A DNA stretch of 64,000 bases from an uncultured Saprospiraceae bacterium (GCA_937942435.1 CALDEM010000014.1:1-64000); one strand, 5' to 3'; numbered from the stretch's first letter, positions 1 through 11,095 are shown. Notes: a model not told the origin generated them from the sequence alone. Program-made: numbers and translations.

Positions 1-1227
1 GCTGCTCAAAGAAATTTGTATCGTTCAGATGGTCAGATACGTATCATAGATTCTAAATACAAAAACACACCCTTTTCTTTTTTCAACAATCTTTTTCTTT
101 CCGCGAAGCAAATAGAAGAAGGACTGCCAGAAGAGGTATTATCTCATGAATTATGTCATATCAATCACTATCATAGTATAGATCGGGTCGTGGTAGAGTT
201 GATCTTGTTGATACAATGGTGGAATCCTTTTGCTCACTTGTTGATTAAATCTCTAAAAGAGAATCATGAGTTTACTGCTGATGACTATGCACTTAGATCG
301 AATGGAACTTCTAACGAGTTGATTGATCAAATTCTTAGCTATAGCACACGTGTTAATTCTAATCAATTGTTTCAGATTGGGTTTGCTCGGCATGCAGTGG
401 TACAGCGAATTAGGATGATAAGAATAAGAAGTAGAGTCGCTTCACCCTTTTTAGTAGCCCTTTCTGTGTTGGCAATGTTTGCCATTGCTATCTCTTGCAC
501 TGATTCGGTTGGAGACAGAAAAAAAGGAGAGCCAAAGAATATAGAATTAGTAACTGTAGTTGACGATAGGACAAATATTGAATTTGTCTACCCAAAGAGC
601 CTTATAGATAGAGCTTCTATCTCGGGAGATTTGTTGAATTTGCCGGAGTATAGATCCCCTAATCGAGAGCTGTTTAAAAAGTTTATCACAAACCCAGCTT
701 TTGAGATTTATTTGGATCAAAAAATCTTAAAAAGAGAGAACTACAAAACTTTAAAATATGAATCAGTGAAGTCTTTTGATGTTAAGGGTGTTTCATCTGT
801 AGACGGGAATACTGATTTTAGGGCTAATTTGTATACGCATGATGGATACTTTAAGATGATGAATACCATAATAACTCAAAGAAATGAGGATATGGATGCT
901 CTTATAAAAGAACACTTAAAAGTGGATTTACTCTGGAGTTCGTTAGAGCAGTATAAATTACAAGGTGGCGCGCCAGAGTCTGAGATACCAAAGCCAAAAA
1001 TAATTACTGAGGAGCTCTTTCTCAAGTTCAAGGATCCAAGGAAATTTAGAATTAAAATTGATAATAGAATAGCGAACCATTTAGATTTGAATCAAATGGA
1101 ACCGTCTGATTTTGGCTACTATGCCATTGATAATATTTCTGCGGGAAGAGGATGTAAAGCTCATTTAATTACAAAGGGTCAATTTGCTCTGTACATTGAT
1201 CAGTTGAGAAATGGATCGAAAAAATAG
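1..1227 (+). CDS. M56 (BlaR1-type) family metallopeptidase, 5' end truncated by window edge
   Basis: HExxH-type motif SHELCHINHYHS, NHEFTADDYAL, TM segment; frame stays open to base 1 (the listed M is an internal TTG). Confidence 0.8.
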   Translation, partial: AAQRNLYRSDGQIRIIDSKYKNTPFSFFNNLFLSAKQIEEGLPEEVLSHELCHINHYHSIDRVVVELILLIQWWNPFAHLLIKSLKENHEFTADDYALRSNGTSNELIDQILSYSTRVNSNQLFQIGFARHAVVQRIRMIRIRSRVASPFLVALSVLAMFAIAISCTDSVGDRKKGEPKNIELVTVVDDRTNIEFVYPKSLIDRASISGDLLNLPEYRSPNRELFKKFITNPAFEIYLDQKILKRENYKTLKYESVKSFDVKGVSSVDGNTDFRANLYTHDGYFKMMNTIITQRNEDMDALIKEHLKVDLLWSSLEQYKLQGGAPESEIPKPKIITEELFLKFKDPRKFRIKIDNRIANHLDLNQMEPSDFGYYAIDNISAGRGCKAHLITKGQFALYIDQLRNGSKK

Positions 1228-1245
1228 AATAGAAAGGACTGCAAA

Positions 1246-2277
1246 TCACAAACCCCCTCGTGCAGCCTTATACCGTCCTTTGCCAAACTTAGTGCCATTG
1301 AACTCTTCTGTCTTTCTTTTTTCAGCACGCTCTTCTTCTGGCAGTTGATTGAAGTCGCTACACTTTTGTGAGCAGCAACCTTGATATTGATCTTTACAAT
1401 TGTCACACTGGATAAAGAGGATGTGACAAGCATCATTAGCACAGTTGGTGTGGTTATCACATGATGAGCCGCATTGATGACACTTTGCGATCACATCTTC
1501 GCTGATGCGTTCTCCTAAGCGATCATCAAAAACAAAGTTCTTGCCGATGTACTTGTTTTCTAATCCTTGTTGTTTTGCTTGACGGGCATATTCTATGATG
1601 CCGCCGTCTAACTGGTAAAGATTGTCAAAACCACGATGCTTAAAGTAAGCTGTAGCTTTCTCACAGCGTATGCCACCTGTGCAGTACATGATGACTTTCT
1701 TTTCAGCATTTTCCGTAAGGATATCTTCTACTATCGGTAACGTCTCTCTGAAAGTCTCCACATCAGGTCTGATGGCTCCCTTGAAGTGGCCCACTTCACT
1801 TTCGTAATGATTACGCATATCGATAACGATCGAATCATCCTCCGCGGTGATGGCGTTATATTCTTCAGCAGAGATGTGTCTGGCATTGTCGGTTACATCA
1901 AATGACTCATCTTCTATCCCATCTGCCACAATCTTACTTTTGATCTTGATGATAAGCTTATAGAAAGACTTGCCGTCATCCTCCACGGCAATGTTTAGTC
2001 TGCAACCTTCGAGAAAGGTGATCTCGTTCATAAGCGCTCTAAAATGCTTCATCTCTGGTGATGGCACACTCACTTGGCCATTGATGCCTTCATGAGCTAC
2101 ATAGATGCGGCCAAAGGTGTTGACTTGGGATAGTAAGAGGTAGAGATGATCTCTGAACAGCTTTACATTGCCAATTTTGGCGTATTTGTAGAAAGAAAGC
2201 GTTGTTCTGGGTGTCTTAGTGGTTTCTAGTTGCTCCTTGAGGAGGCGTTTGTCCACGCGATTGTGTAGGCTACTCAT
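1246..2277 (-). CDS. trhO: Rhodanese-domain tRNA uridine(34) hydroxylase (TrhO/YceA-like)
   Basis: Rhodanese active-site loop MYCTGGIRCEKA; N-terminal acylphosphatase-like domain; Cys-rich C-terminus. Confidence 0.9.
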   Translation of the reverse strand: MSSLHNRVDKRLLKEQLETTKTPRTTLSFYKYAKIGNVKLFRDHLYLLLSQVNTFGRIYVAHEGINGQVSVPSPEMKHFRALMNEITFLEGCRLNIAVEDDGKSFYKLIIKIKSKIVADGIEDESFDVTDNARHISAEEYNAITAEDDSIVIDMRNHYESEVGHFKGAIRPDVETFRETLPIVEDILTENAEKKVIMYCTGGIRCEKATAYFKHRGFDNLYQLDGGIIEYARQAKQQGLENKYIGKNFVFDDRLGERISEDVIAKCHQCGSSCDNHTNCANDACHILFIQCDNCKDQYQGCCSQKCSDFNQLPEEERAEKRKTEEFNGTKFGKGRYKAARGGL

Positions 2278-2444
2278 AAGATGTTATTTAGTCCTAATGG
2301 CAGGTTAGGCAAATAGTCTCGCAAAGGTAAGTCATGATTATGTGATGAATCAAGCGGAACTTTTTAGCGATTCTGAGTATTAATTATTCTACTTGGGCTT
2401 TTTGGCTAAGTATTTGAAGTTATTTAAAGTGAAAACAACTTATC

Positions 2445-2819
2445 ATGGCTGCTAAATCTAATGAACTTACGAGATACTCAGATGAAGATCTCGCCGTATT
2501 TGAAACGCTCATCAATGAGAAACTTGTCGTTGCTCAAGAACAACTGAGCTCATATGAAGGGCAAATCTTAGAACTAGGACAAAGCGAAGAGGCTAAGTTC
2601 AAAAGCTTAGGGGAGTCTACCTCTCAGGCAGATAACGAGCGTTTGTTTGACATGGTGAGACGGCAGAAAAAATTAATGCATCACCTAGAGAATGCCAAAC
2701 TAAGGATCCAGAACAAAGTTTATGGAGTCTGCAGAGAGTCTGGCAAGCTGATATCTAAGGAGCGATTGATGGCTGTGCCGCATGCAACATTAAGCATAGA
2801 AGCAAAGCAAAGAAAATAG
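2445..2819 (+). CDS. TraR/DksA family protein with degenerate zinc finger
   Basis: Helical N-terminus and YGVCRESGKLISKERLMAVPHAT; only one Cys remains. Confidence 0.8.
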   Translation: MAAKSNELTRYSDEDLAVFETLINEKLVVAQEQLSSYEGQILELGQSEEAKFKSLGESTSQADNERLFDMVRRQKKLMHHLENAKLRIQNKVYGVCRESGKLISKERLMAVPHATLSIEAKQRK

Positions 2820-2872
2820 TAATTTTGGCGCACCAAGAAAGAAAGCATCTTTCAAGATTTAAATAGCGTCAT

Positions 2873-3661
2873 TTGAAGAAGTCTCACATACTTATACTGA
2901 TCGTACTGGGTGTCTTGCTCATAGATCAGGCGCTTAAGATTTACATAAAGACACATTATAGCATCGGTCAAGGCTTTGATATCCTTGGTTTGAGCTGGGC
3001 AAAGATCTTATTCATCGAGAATGATGGGATGGCCTTTGGTATTACTTTTGGCGAAAAGTGCCTCGGCGTTACACAAGAAGATGGATCTTGTACTGGCATC
3101 ATGCTGACCAAAGAATCTGGTAAATTGATACTTAGTCTCTTTAGGATCATCATGGTGGGATTTCTCTTTTACTTCATCAGAGAGCTGCTCAAGGCAAAAG
3201 AGTCCATGGGGCTCTTGATCTGCTTATCATTGATTTTAGCAGGAGCGATAGGCAATATCTTAGATAGTGCATTCTACGGATTGATGTTTAACGAGCCGTT
3301 GCACCATGGTGGAGTTGCAGAGTTATTCTCGGATCAACCGCGGTATGCACCTTTTCTCTTTGGTCGTGTTGTGGATATGTTTTACTTCCCGATGATCAAT
3401 ACCAACTTCCCTGATTGGTTTCCATTTTGGGGAGGAGATAGGTTTCAGTTTTTCAGACCTGTCTTCAATGTTGCGGATGCATCTATCTCAATCGGGGTAG
3501 CTTGCATATTGATCTTTCATCGGAGTTTTCTACAGAAGAAGAAAGAAGACCCTAAGGCAGAGGGAAGTGCTCAAACAGCGAGTACGGAGCCAGTTGAAAC
3601 TAACACTTCCGAGTCTAATGATTCAAGCCCTGAAGTATCCGAATCTCCAGCGGCCGAATAG
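2873..3661 (+). CDS. lspA: Lipoprotein signal peptidase II
   Basis: Catalytic motifs GAIGNILDS and FNVADASISIG; TM segments; TTG start with in-frame TAG just upstream. Confidence 0.92.
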   Translation: MKKSHILILIVLGVLLIDQALKIYIKTHYSIGQGFDILGLSWAKILFIENDGMAFGITFGEKCLGVTQEDGSCTGIMLTKESGKLILSLFRIIMVGFLFYFIRELLKAKESMGLLICLSLILAGAIGNILDSAFYGLMFNEPLHHGGVAELFSDQPRYAPFLFGRVVDMFYFPMINTNFPDWFPFWGGDRFQFFRPVFNVADASISIGVACILIFHRSFLQKKKEDPKAEGSAQTASTEPVETNTSESNDSSPEVSESPAAE

Positions 3662-5983
3662 CTACCGAAGTACCATAATCTTAGTAACAAAAGAGTCAGG
3701 CCGATCAAAAGCCCTTTGATCTGCACTAAAGACTAAGTAAATACCAGAGTTTACCCTGCGGCCCTCTAAATCATTGCCATCCCAGATGGCTTGTCCTCCA
3801 AGCGCCGTCATCTCGGAGACTAAGAGCCCATTGATATCTGTTATCTTGACATTGGCGTCGGTTACTAATCCCTTTATCGCGATAGGACCAGAATATGATG
3901 GCTCCACAGGGTTAGGATAAGCGTATACTTCGTTGGATCTATGAAAGACGGCCCCTTCGGTAGTCTCTGTGCGATAGGTGATGACACCTTTATCAGTCCC
4001 GATCCACATAACACCTTGTTCACCATCAAAAGCAAGAGCGTTGATGACATCATCGGGTATCGGGCTATTGTCAGTCGTAAAGTGAGCGATCTGGTTATCC
4101 CCTTGAGGAGATTGCACAAAGAGACCATTGCGCGTACCTAACCACTTACGATTAGCGCCATCCACTGCCATGGTATTGATCTGTTGATCTGCCAGCAAGA
4201 AGGCTCCGATACTATCTTGAAGAACTCTTCTCCTAACTCCGGCACACCGACTTACGTCAAATACATCTCCACCACAATCAAATATCACGGGTCCCTCATT
4301 AGTCCCTACCCAGACAGCACCATCGAGATCGATTACTACACTCAGTACAGTGTTAGTGGTAAGTTCACTTTCTGTGCTGGTTATCAATCTGGTTTGATCA
4401 TCCGCTATACTTTGTGCAGATGGGCCTGGATCATAGACTAGGACACCTGCGTTATTACCGTCGACGGGCATCCATAGATATCCATCAAGATCTATCTCAA
4501 GATCTGTGATAGCTCCAGTGCCAGGCACGCTGATGCTCTGCCACTGACCATCTGCGCGTAGGATGTTGAGCGGTTCAGGCGCATCATATGTAGACACCCA
4601 AAGATTTTCTTCTTCATCAAATGCTAATCCAGATACTCTTTCTCTTGCTGGATCTCCGATAGTGCCTCTTAGAGAAGAGTTAGTTTTGTTGTACAAAGTA
4701 TAATTATCGGCCTCCTGATCATATTCTAAAAGACCAGCCCAGTAGCTGCCAGCATATATCTTAGGTAGAGATGGATGATATGCAACCCGATACACATTGA
4801 GCAGATCCAATGCCGCGATCTGTGCATTGTCTATCTCGTTGAAGTTTTGCCAACTACCATCATTTTGCAAATAGAATCCTTCTCTTGCAAATAGGAAAGT
4901 GAAGTTCTCTGCTACACCTCCCGAGGCAATTAAAGCAGAGCCATCTTTCAAAACAATATCGCTCACATTTTCTGAAAAAGGAGCGTCGTATGAAGTGAAT
5001 GTACAAGTAGCTTGATAACTTTCTGCCATTCTAATTTTAGAAAACAGATCAGCATACCATACACGTCCTGACTCATCGAGTATGGCTTCTACAGGTATAC
5101 CTGCACAACTGCCACCTCGTCTTAAAGAGTTGTCGTCTTCATCAAAGAATAAAATCTGATTTGAAAAGTTAGGCCCTCTCCATCCTGCGATCAACCTGTC
5201 TTGCGTGGCTTGCAAAAACTGCAAATCAAGACCTCGTTCATCATGTATCTCAGACCAAGAAAAAGCGCTATCAGCTGATTTATAAACTGCACTTTCTACA
5301 CCTATGTAGATAAGGTTTTTATGGTTGACGATACTAGTTGATTTGTAAAGAGGGGGCAACCCTTCTTCTGTTCCTAAAAACAACCACTGGCTAAAGTCTG
5401 CTATGTTATTTTCTAATTGTGTATCGATGTAGTAGACGCCTTCTTGGCTGGCAGCGTAGATGATATCATCTTTGACAGTGATCTGATTGATACCTACACC
5501 CGTTAGGATGGTTGCTCCAAAATTATAATCTTGATTATCAAAGGCCACAATACCAAAATCGGTTGCAAAAAACGACGACCTATCATTGAGAAAGAATATG
5601 TCGTTAACTGTTTTGTTACCGATGATGGTTGTGTTAGATTCTATATTGGAGATGTTAGTAACATCATCGCCATTGACTATGTCGATATTGCTATTAGTAT
5701 AGATGATAAACAGTTGATTGTTGAAGGGATCCCATCTCACTTTTTCAATACCTATATCTGACAGACCATTTACTTTAGAAAGAAAGTTTACGCTGCCATC
5801 GCTTTTATCAATTGAAAAAACGCTGAGGGGCGTGCTATATATGATTTTCTCGTCGCTTTGTGTAACAGAAGTACCCTGCTGGTAGGGTAGAAAGTCTCTC
5901 CAAGTACCGATAGCTAAATCGCTTTGACCCTGTAGAGTAGTGGTTATAACAAGGAGAACATATATGAGTGCAAGTCTGAGCAT
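3662..5983 (-). CDS. porZ: PorZ-like type IX secretion protein (two-component-regulator-type beta-propellers plus T9SS C-terminal domain)
   Basis: N-terminal WRDFLPYQQGTSVTQSDEKIIYSTPLSVFSID, propeller repeats, C-terminal YPNPV...VKITDINGLLV...GIYLV. Confidence 0.8.
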   Translation of the reverse strand: MLRLALIYVLLVITTTLQGQSDLAIGTWRDFLPYQQGTSVTQSDEKIIYSTPLSVFSIDKSDGSVNFLSKVNGLSDIGIEKVRWDPFNNQLFIIYTNSNIDIVNGDDVTNISNIESNTTIIGNKTVNDIFFLNDRSSFFATDFGIVAFDNQDYNFGATILTGVGINQITVKDDIIYAASQEGVYYIDTQLENNIADFSQWLFLGTEEGLPPLYKSTSIVNHKNLIYIGVESAVYKSADSAFSWSEIHDERGLDLQFLQATQDRLIAGWRGPNFSNQILFFDEDDNSLRRGGSCAGIPVEAILDESGRVWYADLFSKIRMAESYQATCTFTSYDAPFSENVSDIVLKDGSALIASGGVAENFTFLFAREGFYLQNDGSWQNFNEIDNAQIAALDLLNVYRVAYHPSLPKIYAGSYWAGLLEYDQEADNYTLYNKTNSSLRGTIGDPARERVSGLAFDEEENLWVSTYDAPEPLNILRADGQWQSISVPGTGAITDLEIDLDGYLWMPVDGNNAGVLVYDPGPSAQSIADDQTRLITSTESELTTNTVLSVVIDLDGAVWVGTNEGPVIFDCGGDVFDVSRCAGVRRRVLQDSIGAFLLADQQINTMAVDGANRKWLGTRNGLFVQSPQGDNQIAHFTTDNSPIPDDVINALAFDGEQGVMWIGTDKGVITYRTETTEGAVFHRSNEVYAYPNPVEPSYSGPIAIKGLVTDANVKITDINGLLVSEMTALGGQAIWDGNDLEGRRVNSGIYLVFSADQRAFDRPDSFVTKIMVLR

Positions 5984-5985
5984 TA

Positions 5986-6588
5986 TTATTTGTACAGATG
6001 ACTGGTGTATAGATATTGGTAAACTTCATCAGGAACCAGATATTGTACAGACTTACCGTCTTTGATGGCTTTTCTTATAAATGTCGCAGAGATATTAAGA
6101 AGTGGTGCTTCTACTATTTTGACACGTGGATGATCTTGAAATTGATGCTCTTGGCTACCACTTCTCTTATAAACAAAGATATCGTGATGTTCTAATATCT
6201 GTTCGTAGTTTTTCCACTTATGAAACGACTTTAGATTATCACCACCCATGATCAGTGCAAATTCTTGTTTTTCGTATTTCTCCTTGAGATAAGTTAAGGT
6301 ATCTATCGTATAAGAAGGTGTGGGTAAGTCAAACTCTATCTTACTGGGACGGATGCGATCATTGTCCCCTACTGCAAGAGTCACTAAGTGATAGCGATCA
6401 TAATTAGAAGCAAGAGATTGTTTTTTCTTAAATGGACTTTGTGGAGAAACAACCATCCAGATTTTATCTATCTCTGTGTACTCGACCATGTGATTGGCTA
6501 TAATCATGTGCCCGATATGCACAGGATTAAAAGACCCAAAGAATAGTCCAATTTTCATCTTTTCATTTTTTGCTCCGCAAACATTCAC
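5986..6588 (-). CDS. nadD: Nicotinate-nucleotide adenylyltransferase
   Basis: GLFFGSFNPVHIGHMIIANHM nucleotidyltransferase motif; ISATFIRKAI. Confidence 0.92.
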   Translation of the reverse strand: MNVCGAKNEKMKIGLFFGSFNPVHIGHMIIANHMVEYTEIDKIWMVVSPQSPFKKKQSLASNYDRYHLVTLAVGDNDRIRPSKIEFDLPTPSYTIDTLTYLKEKYEKQEFALIMGGDNLKSFHKWKNYEQILEHHDIFVYKRSGSQEHQFQDHPRVKIVEAPLLNISATFIRKAIKDGKSVQYLVPDEVYQYLYTSHLYK

Positions 6589-6703
6589 AATGGAATCTCC
6601 ATTGCCTAAAAATGATCATCGCCCCTGTGTGTCGAAAATCAGTTTTCGTCATGTTCGGTTTCATAAGTAAGAGATTAGATGATTAACTCTTCTGATGTGT
6701 CTG

Positions 6704-7819
6704 CTAGCTACCCATCATCACCGGCATTACGAGCATGATTAGTTCCTCTTCGACTGGTTGATCAGAAGGAATCAATATGCCTGCACGATTAGGTGTAGAC
6801 AGTTTGATATTGATCTGATCTGTTGTTAATACACCTAACATCTCAATTAGAAACTTGGCATTGAAACCGATATTCATCGGATCACCTGTATACTCACATG
6901 ATAACTGCTCTGTTGCTTCATTACTAAAGTCAAGATCTTGAGCCGATATAGTCAAGCTGGCATCAGTTATGTTAAGCACAACTTGATTAGTTGATTTGTT
7001 AGCATAGATGGCTATACGTCTGAGTGAGTTAAGGAAGTCAACTCGATCAAGCGTCAGCTTATTAGCGTTATCGTAAGGGATCACTGCGTTATAATCAGGA
7101 TATTTTGCATCGATTAATCTGATGATCACTTGTGTATCTCCGAGGATAAAGAAGCAGTTGTTCTTATTGTATGATATTTCGACTGGGTCATCAGACTTAA
7201 GGGCATTCTTAAGTAAGACGAGTCCTTTCTTAGGTATGATAAAAGTTGTCGGATTAGCATGATCTTCTGTCTTAAAAGTATACTTAACCAACTTATGAGC
7301 ATCGGTGGCTACAAAGATGATACTCGACTCTTCGATCTGCACATAGACTCCTTGCATAGCCATACGCAACTCATCATTGCTGGTCGCAAATAAGGTCTTG
7401 TCCAAAGCACTCTTTACCAGATCTCCGCCCAAGTGGATCGTCTGTGTATCTTCTAACGCTGGCAGATCAGGAAAATCATCTGGACTGTCTCCAGCTAACT
7501 TATACTTACCATATGCGGAAGTGATCGTCACTGCCTTAACATTGTCATCTACATGAAATGTCACCGGCTGTTCTGGAAGCGCCTTAAGTGTATCGAGTAA
7601 TATCTTTGCAGTGATGGCGATCTGACCATCTTCTTCTCCATTAACTTCAACAGAAGTGATAATCGTAGTCTCAAGATTAGAGGCTGTTATAGTCAGCATA
7701 TTTCCCTTGAGGTTAAACAAATAGTCCTCAAGTATAGGCAGTACTGTGTTCGCTCCTACTACACCGTTGGCTAAGGATAACTTTTTCTGTAAGTCAGAAG
7801 AAGAGACGCTAAATTTCAT
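6704..7819 (-). CDS. dnaN: DNA polymerase III subunit beta
   Basis: Full-length sliding-clamp pattern, MKFSVSSSDLQKKLSLANGVV...ending LVMPVMM. Confidence 0.93.
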   Translation of the reverse strand: MKFSVSSSDLQKKLSLANGVVGANTVLPILEDYLFNLKGNMLTITASNLETTIITSVEVNGEEDGQIAITAKILLDTLKALPEQPVTFHVDDNVKAVTITSAYGKYKLAGDSPDDFPDLPALEDTQTIHLGGDLVKSALDKTLFATSNDELRMAMQGVYVQIEESSIIFVATDAHKLVKYTFKTEDHANPTTFIIPKKGLVLLKNALKSDDPVEISYNKNNCFFILGDTQVIIRLIDAKYPDYNAVIPYDNANKLTLDRVDFLNSLRRIAIYANKSTNQVVLNITDASLTISAQDLDFSNEATEQLSCEYTGDPMNIGFNAKFLIEMLGVLTTDQINIKLSTPNRAGILIPSDQPVEEELIMLVMPVMMGS

Positions 7820-7953
7820 TGGTTATGTTTTCGATAAATGACATGAGTCATGATAGCAATATGCTATAAACCATAGCCCGCAAAAATAGAAGATTGTAAG
7901 GACATGGTTATCTCGATCATAAATATACTTTTACATCCGTTATTAACGACCCT

Positions 7954-9243
7954 ATGAGTCAACTAGATTATCTATCCAAACCTCCAGAGATCCTCCCGAT
8001 CAGGAAGATCATAACACCTGAGGTAATTAATTATCACTCGGAGCAGGATGTCCCTGTATACGAAATCAGAAAAGAAGGATGCGGCATTGTTACCATAGAA
8101 CTTGTTTTTAATGCGGGCCGACCATTAGAGTCTACAAAGCTTGTCTCTGGAGTATGTGCCGCTTTGCTAAGAGAAGGAGCAGGCTCTTATAGCAGTGAAG
8201 TGATCTCAGAAGAACTAGACTTTATGGGTGCCACTCTGTCCATCCAATCGAGTATGGACTTTATAACTGTCAAGGGTGTTTGCTTGAAGCAGCATTTAGC
8301 TAAGTTTTTAGATATGGTCGGTGTGATCATCAGCGAACCACACTTTAAAAAAGAAGAGTGGCTGCTACACAAGAAGAAGAGCATAGAGCGACTAAAGGTC
8401 CAGTTGGCTAAAACAGACATCCTCTCTTATCGAGCAGTTACTGAGGCAATGTATGGTTCTGATCATCCATATGGATATAACAGTGCACCCGAGTATTATG
8501 ACTTAGTAACTGTTGACTTGCTTCATGACCATCATCAGCAACATATCGTAGCAGACAACTGTCAAGTCTTTGTTGCTGGCGATATCTCTGATATAGATCG
8601 CAAGAAGATAGATCAACTCTGTCTCAATATCCTGAAGGGAGAAAGGCAAGATCGCCATTATACTACTCCAAGTGTGGGTAGCGCTCCACGGCAAATATCT
8701 TTATCAGGAGGAACACATCAGTCATCGATTAGGATCGCTCGAAAGGCATTCAATAGAAAACATAAAGATTTTATTGGACTCAATTATGTTTGTAATCTTT
8801 TAGGTGGATATTTTGGTTCGCGTCTGGTGTCAGAATTAAGAGAGAATAAAGGGCTGACTTATGGCATATACAGTTCGATGGATAGTCACCTACACGACGG
8901 AGATTTTATGATATCTACCGAAGTAGCCAATGAAAACTTAAGCGAAACTTTAGATGGCATCTATCAGGAGATGGAAAGACTTAGATCAGATCTTGTTTCT
9001 GACGAAGAACTTGAGTTAGTCAACAACTATATGATGGGTAACTACTTAAACCTATTTGATGGTCCATTCAATAGTATTAGGGCAATAAAATCATTAGCTT
9101 TGTCGAGCATTCCCTTGGACGAATTAGACACCCTTATTAAGTCATCTCTATCATTTGATGCTAATCAAATACGTGATATAGCAATCAAGTATCTAGATAG
9201 GAATGATTTTTGGGAAGTAATTGTAGGTCACCACAAAGAGTGA
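7954..9243 (+). CDS. M16 family zinc peptidase-like protein
   Basis: Insulinase-type fold pattern (VTIELVFNAGRPLE; GLTYGIYSSMDSH); inverse HxxEH not evident, so possibly the non-catalytic type. Confidence 0.8.
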   Translation: MSQLDYLSKPPEILPIRKIITPEVINYHSEQDVPVYEIRKEGCGIVTIELVFNAGRPLESTKLVSGVCAALLREGAGSYSSEVISEELDFMGATLSIQSSMDFITVKGVCLKQHLAKFLDMVGVIISEPHFKKEEWLLHKKKSIERLKVQLAKTDILSYRAVTEAMYGSDHPYGYNSAPEYYDLVTVDLLHDHHQQHIVADNCQVFVAGDISDIDRKKIDQLCLNILKGERQDRHYTTPSVGSAPRQISLSGGTHQSSIRIARKAFNRKHKDFIGLNYVCNLLGGYFGSRLVSELRENKGLTYGIYSSMDSHLHDGDFMISTEVANENLSETLDGIYQEMERLRSDLVSDEELELVNNYMMGNYLNLFDGPFNSIRAIKSLALSSIPLDELDTLIKSSLSFDANQIRDIAIKYLDRNDFWEVIVGHHKE

Positions 9244-9254
9244 GGTTAAAGTAA

Positions 9255-10286
9255 ATGGGTCTATTTAGTTTTTTTAAACAGGAGTTGGCGATTGATTTGG
9301 GTACAGCAAATACCTTGATCGTTTATGAAGAGAAGGTTGTCGTAGATGAGCCATCTATAGTTGCTATGGATCGCAACACAAGAGAGCTTCTTGCAGTGGG
9401 CATCAAAGCTATGCACATGCATGAGAAGACCCACGCCAATATCATGACTGTCAGACCACTGAAAGATGGTGTAATCGCCGACTTCCAAGCTGCAGAGAAT
9501 ATGATCCAAGGAATGATCAATATGGTTGAAGGAAGACGTAAGTTTTTCACGCACCTAAAGATGGTCATTTGTATCCCATCAGGTATAACAGAAGTAGAAA
9601 AGCGGGCTGTATTTGATAGTGCAGACCATGTAGACTCTAAGGAGACCTATCTGATCCATGAGCCAATGGCGGCAGCACTTGGTATCGGGATCAACGTGAT
9701 GGAGCCTATGGGCAACATGATTATAGATATAGGGGGAGGGACTACTGAGATCGCAGTTATCGCACTTGCAGGTATCGTAACGGATCAATCTATCAGAACA
9801 GCAGGAGATGAACTCAACGATGACATCGTTGAGTATGTGAAGAGGATGCATAACCTCTTGATAGGAGAGAGAACTGCAGAAAGAATCAAAAAAGAAGTGG
9901 GCTCAGCGATTGTTGATTTAGAGAATCCACCGGAGAAGATAGCCGTCAATGGTAGAGACTTGCTTACTGGTATACCTAAGCAGATTTTTGTAGGACACGA
10001 AGAGGTAGCAGAATCTATAGACAAGTCAATCGCGAAGATCGAAGACGCCATCATTAGAGCTCTTGAAGAAACACCTCCAGAGCTTTCTTCAGATATATAT
10101 CGCACGGGTATATTTTTAACAGGAGGAGGCGCACTACTTAGAGGTCTTGATAAGCGTATAGCTGAGAAGACTAAGCTGAAAGTATTTGTTGCTGATGATC
10201 CGCTCAGAGCAGTTGTAAGAGGTACTGGCAAAGCACTAAAGCATACAAAGGAATATACTTTCCTCATGGACCGTAGAAGTATGTAA
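9255..10286 (+). CDS. mreB: Rod shape-determining protein MreB
   Basis: LAIDLGTANTLIVY, DIGGGTTEIAVI, LTGGGALLRGLDKRI. Confidence 0.96.
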   Translation: MGLFSFFKQELAIDLGTANTLIVYEEKVVVDEPSIVAMDRNTRELLAVGIKAMHMHEKTHANIMTVRPLKDGVIADFQAAENMIQGMINMVEGRRKFFTHLKMVICIPSGITEVEKRAVFDSADHVDSKETYLIHEPMAAALGIGINVMEPMGNMIIDIGGGTTEIAVIALAGIVTDQSIRTAGDELNDDIVEYVKRMHNLLIGERTAERIKKEVGSAIVDLENPPEKIAVNGRDLLTGIPKQIFVGHEEVAESIDKSIAKIEDAIIRALEETPPELSSDIYRTGIFLTGGGALLRGLDKRIAEKTKLKVFVADDPLRAVVRGTGKALKHTKEYTFLMDRRSM

Positions 10287-10288
10287 GT

Positions 10289-11095
10289 ATGTCTTTTTTG
10301 GCATCACTTGCACAGCGGTTTTCTCATATAGCACTATTCATCCTGTGCGAACTCATCGCATTTATCTTGATTATTAATTTTAATCAGAAGCAAAGAGATA
10401 TCTTTTTGCATTCGTCATCACTGATGTCGGGAAGTTTATTGAAGAAGACTTCTGAGCTCAAAGATTACATGTCACTACAGCAGTCCAATGCTGACTTACT
10501 TAAAGAAAACGCTCGCTTGCTACAAGAGATCATCAGTATGCCAAGATCAGAAGTGCCTACTCCTGACAGTAACCAACTTGCGTATGATGTCATCCCAGCA
10601 CATGTGATTAACAATAGTATATTATCTATTCGAAATCACTTTACAATTGACAAAGGAAGTATAGATGGTGTACAACCGTCCATGGGCGTTGTAACCCTAG
10701 GAGGTATAGCAGGTATCGTCAAAAGCGTCAATGAAAGATATGCAACAGTTATATCACTTGTTAATGTTGATGTAAGAGTGAGTGCGAGTATTGCTGACAA
10801 AGATTACTTTGGAACCGTGTCTTGGAATGGGCAAGCATATTCTTCTCTTATCCTCAATGCTATACCAACTCATGCAGACATAAACATCGGAGATAAGATC
10901 GTAACCAATGGTTACTCCACTATATTTCCGCCGGGCTTGGATGTAGGCGAAGTCTTATCATTTGATATCAACAAAAATGGAGCATTTTATGATGTTGCGA
11001 TCAAACCACATGTCGATTTTTCAAGTTTGGACTATGTATATGTTTTAAAAGGTAACTTTGCCAAAGAACTTATCTCTCTTATAGAAGATGAATAG
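10289..11095 (+). CDS. mreC: Rod shape-determining protein MreC
   Basis: Position after mreB; TM, coiled coil and MreC beta domain (GVVTLGGIAGIVKSV, IGDKIVTNGYSTIFPPGLDVGEV). Confidence 0.93.
   Translation: MSFLASLAQRFSHIALFILCELIAFILIINFNQKQRDIFLHSSSLMSGSLLKKTSELKDYMSLQQSNADLLKENARLLQEIISMPRSEVPTPDSNQLAYDVIPAHVINNSILSIRNHFTIDKGSIDGVQPSMGVVTLGGIAGIVKSVNERYATVISLVNVDVRVSASIADKDYFGTVSWNGQAYSSLILNAIPTHADINIGDKIVTNGYSTIFPPGLDVGEVLSFDINKNGAFYDVAIKPHVDFSSLDYVYVLKGNFAKELISLIEDE

Noticed and set aside
1200-1460. 86-aa minus ORF
   Set aside because: Out-of-frame overlap with trhO's 3' end; no domain
9785-10267. 160-aa minus ORF
   Set aside because: Antisense to mreB; low-complexity Ser/Leu-rich shadow translation
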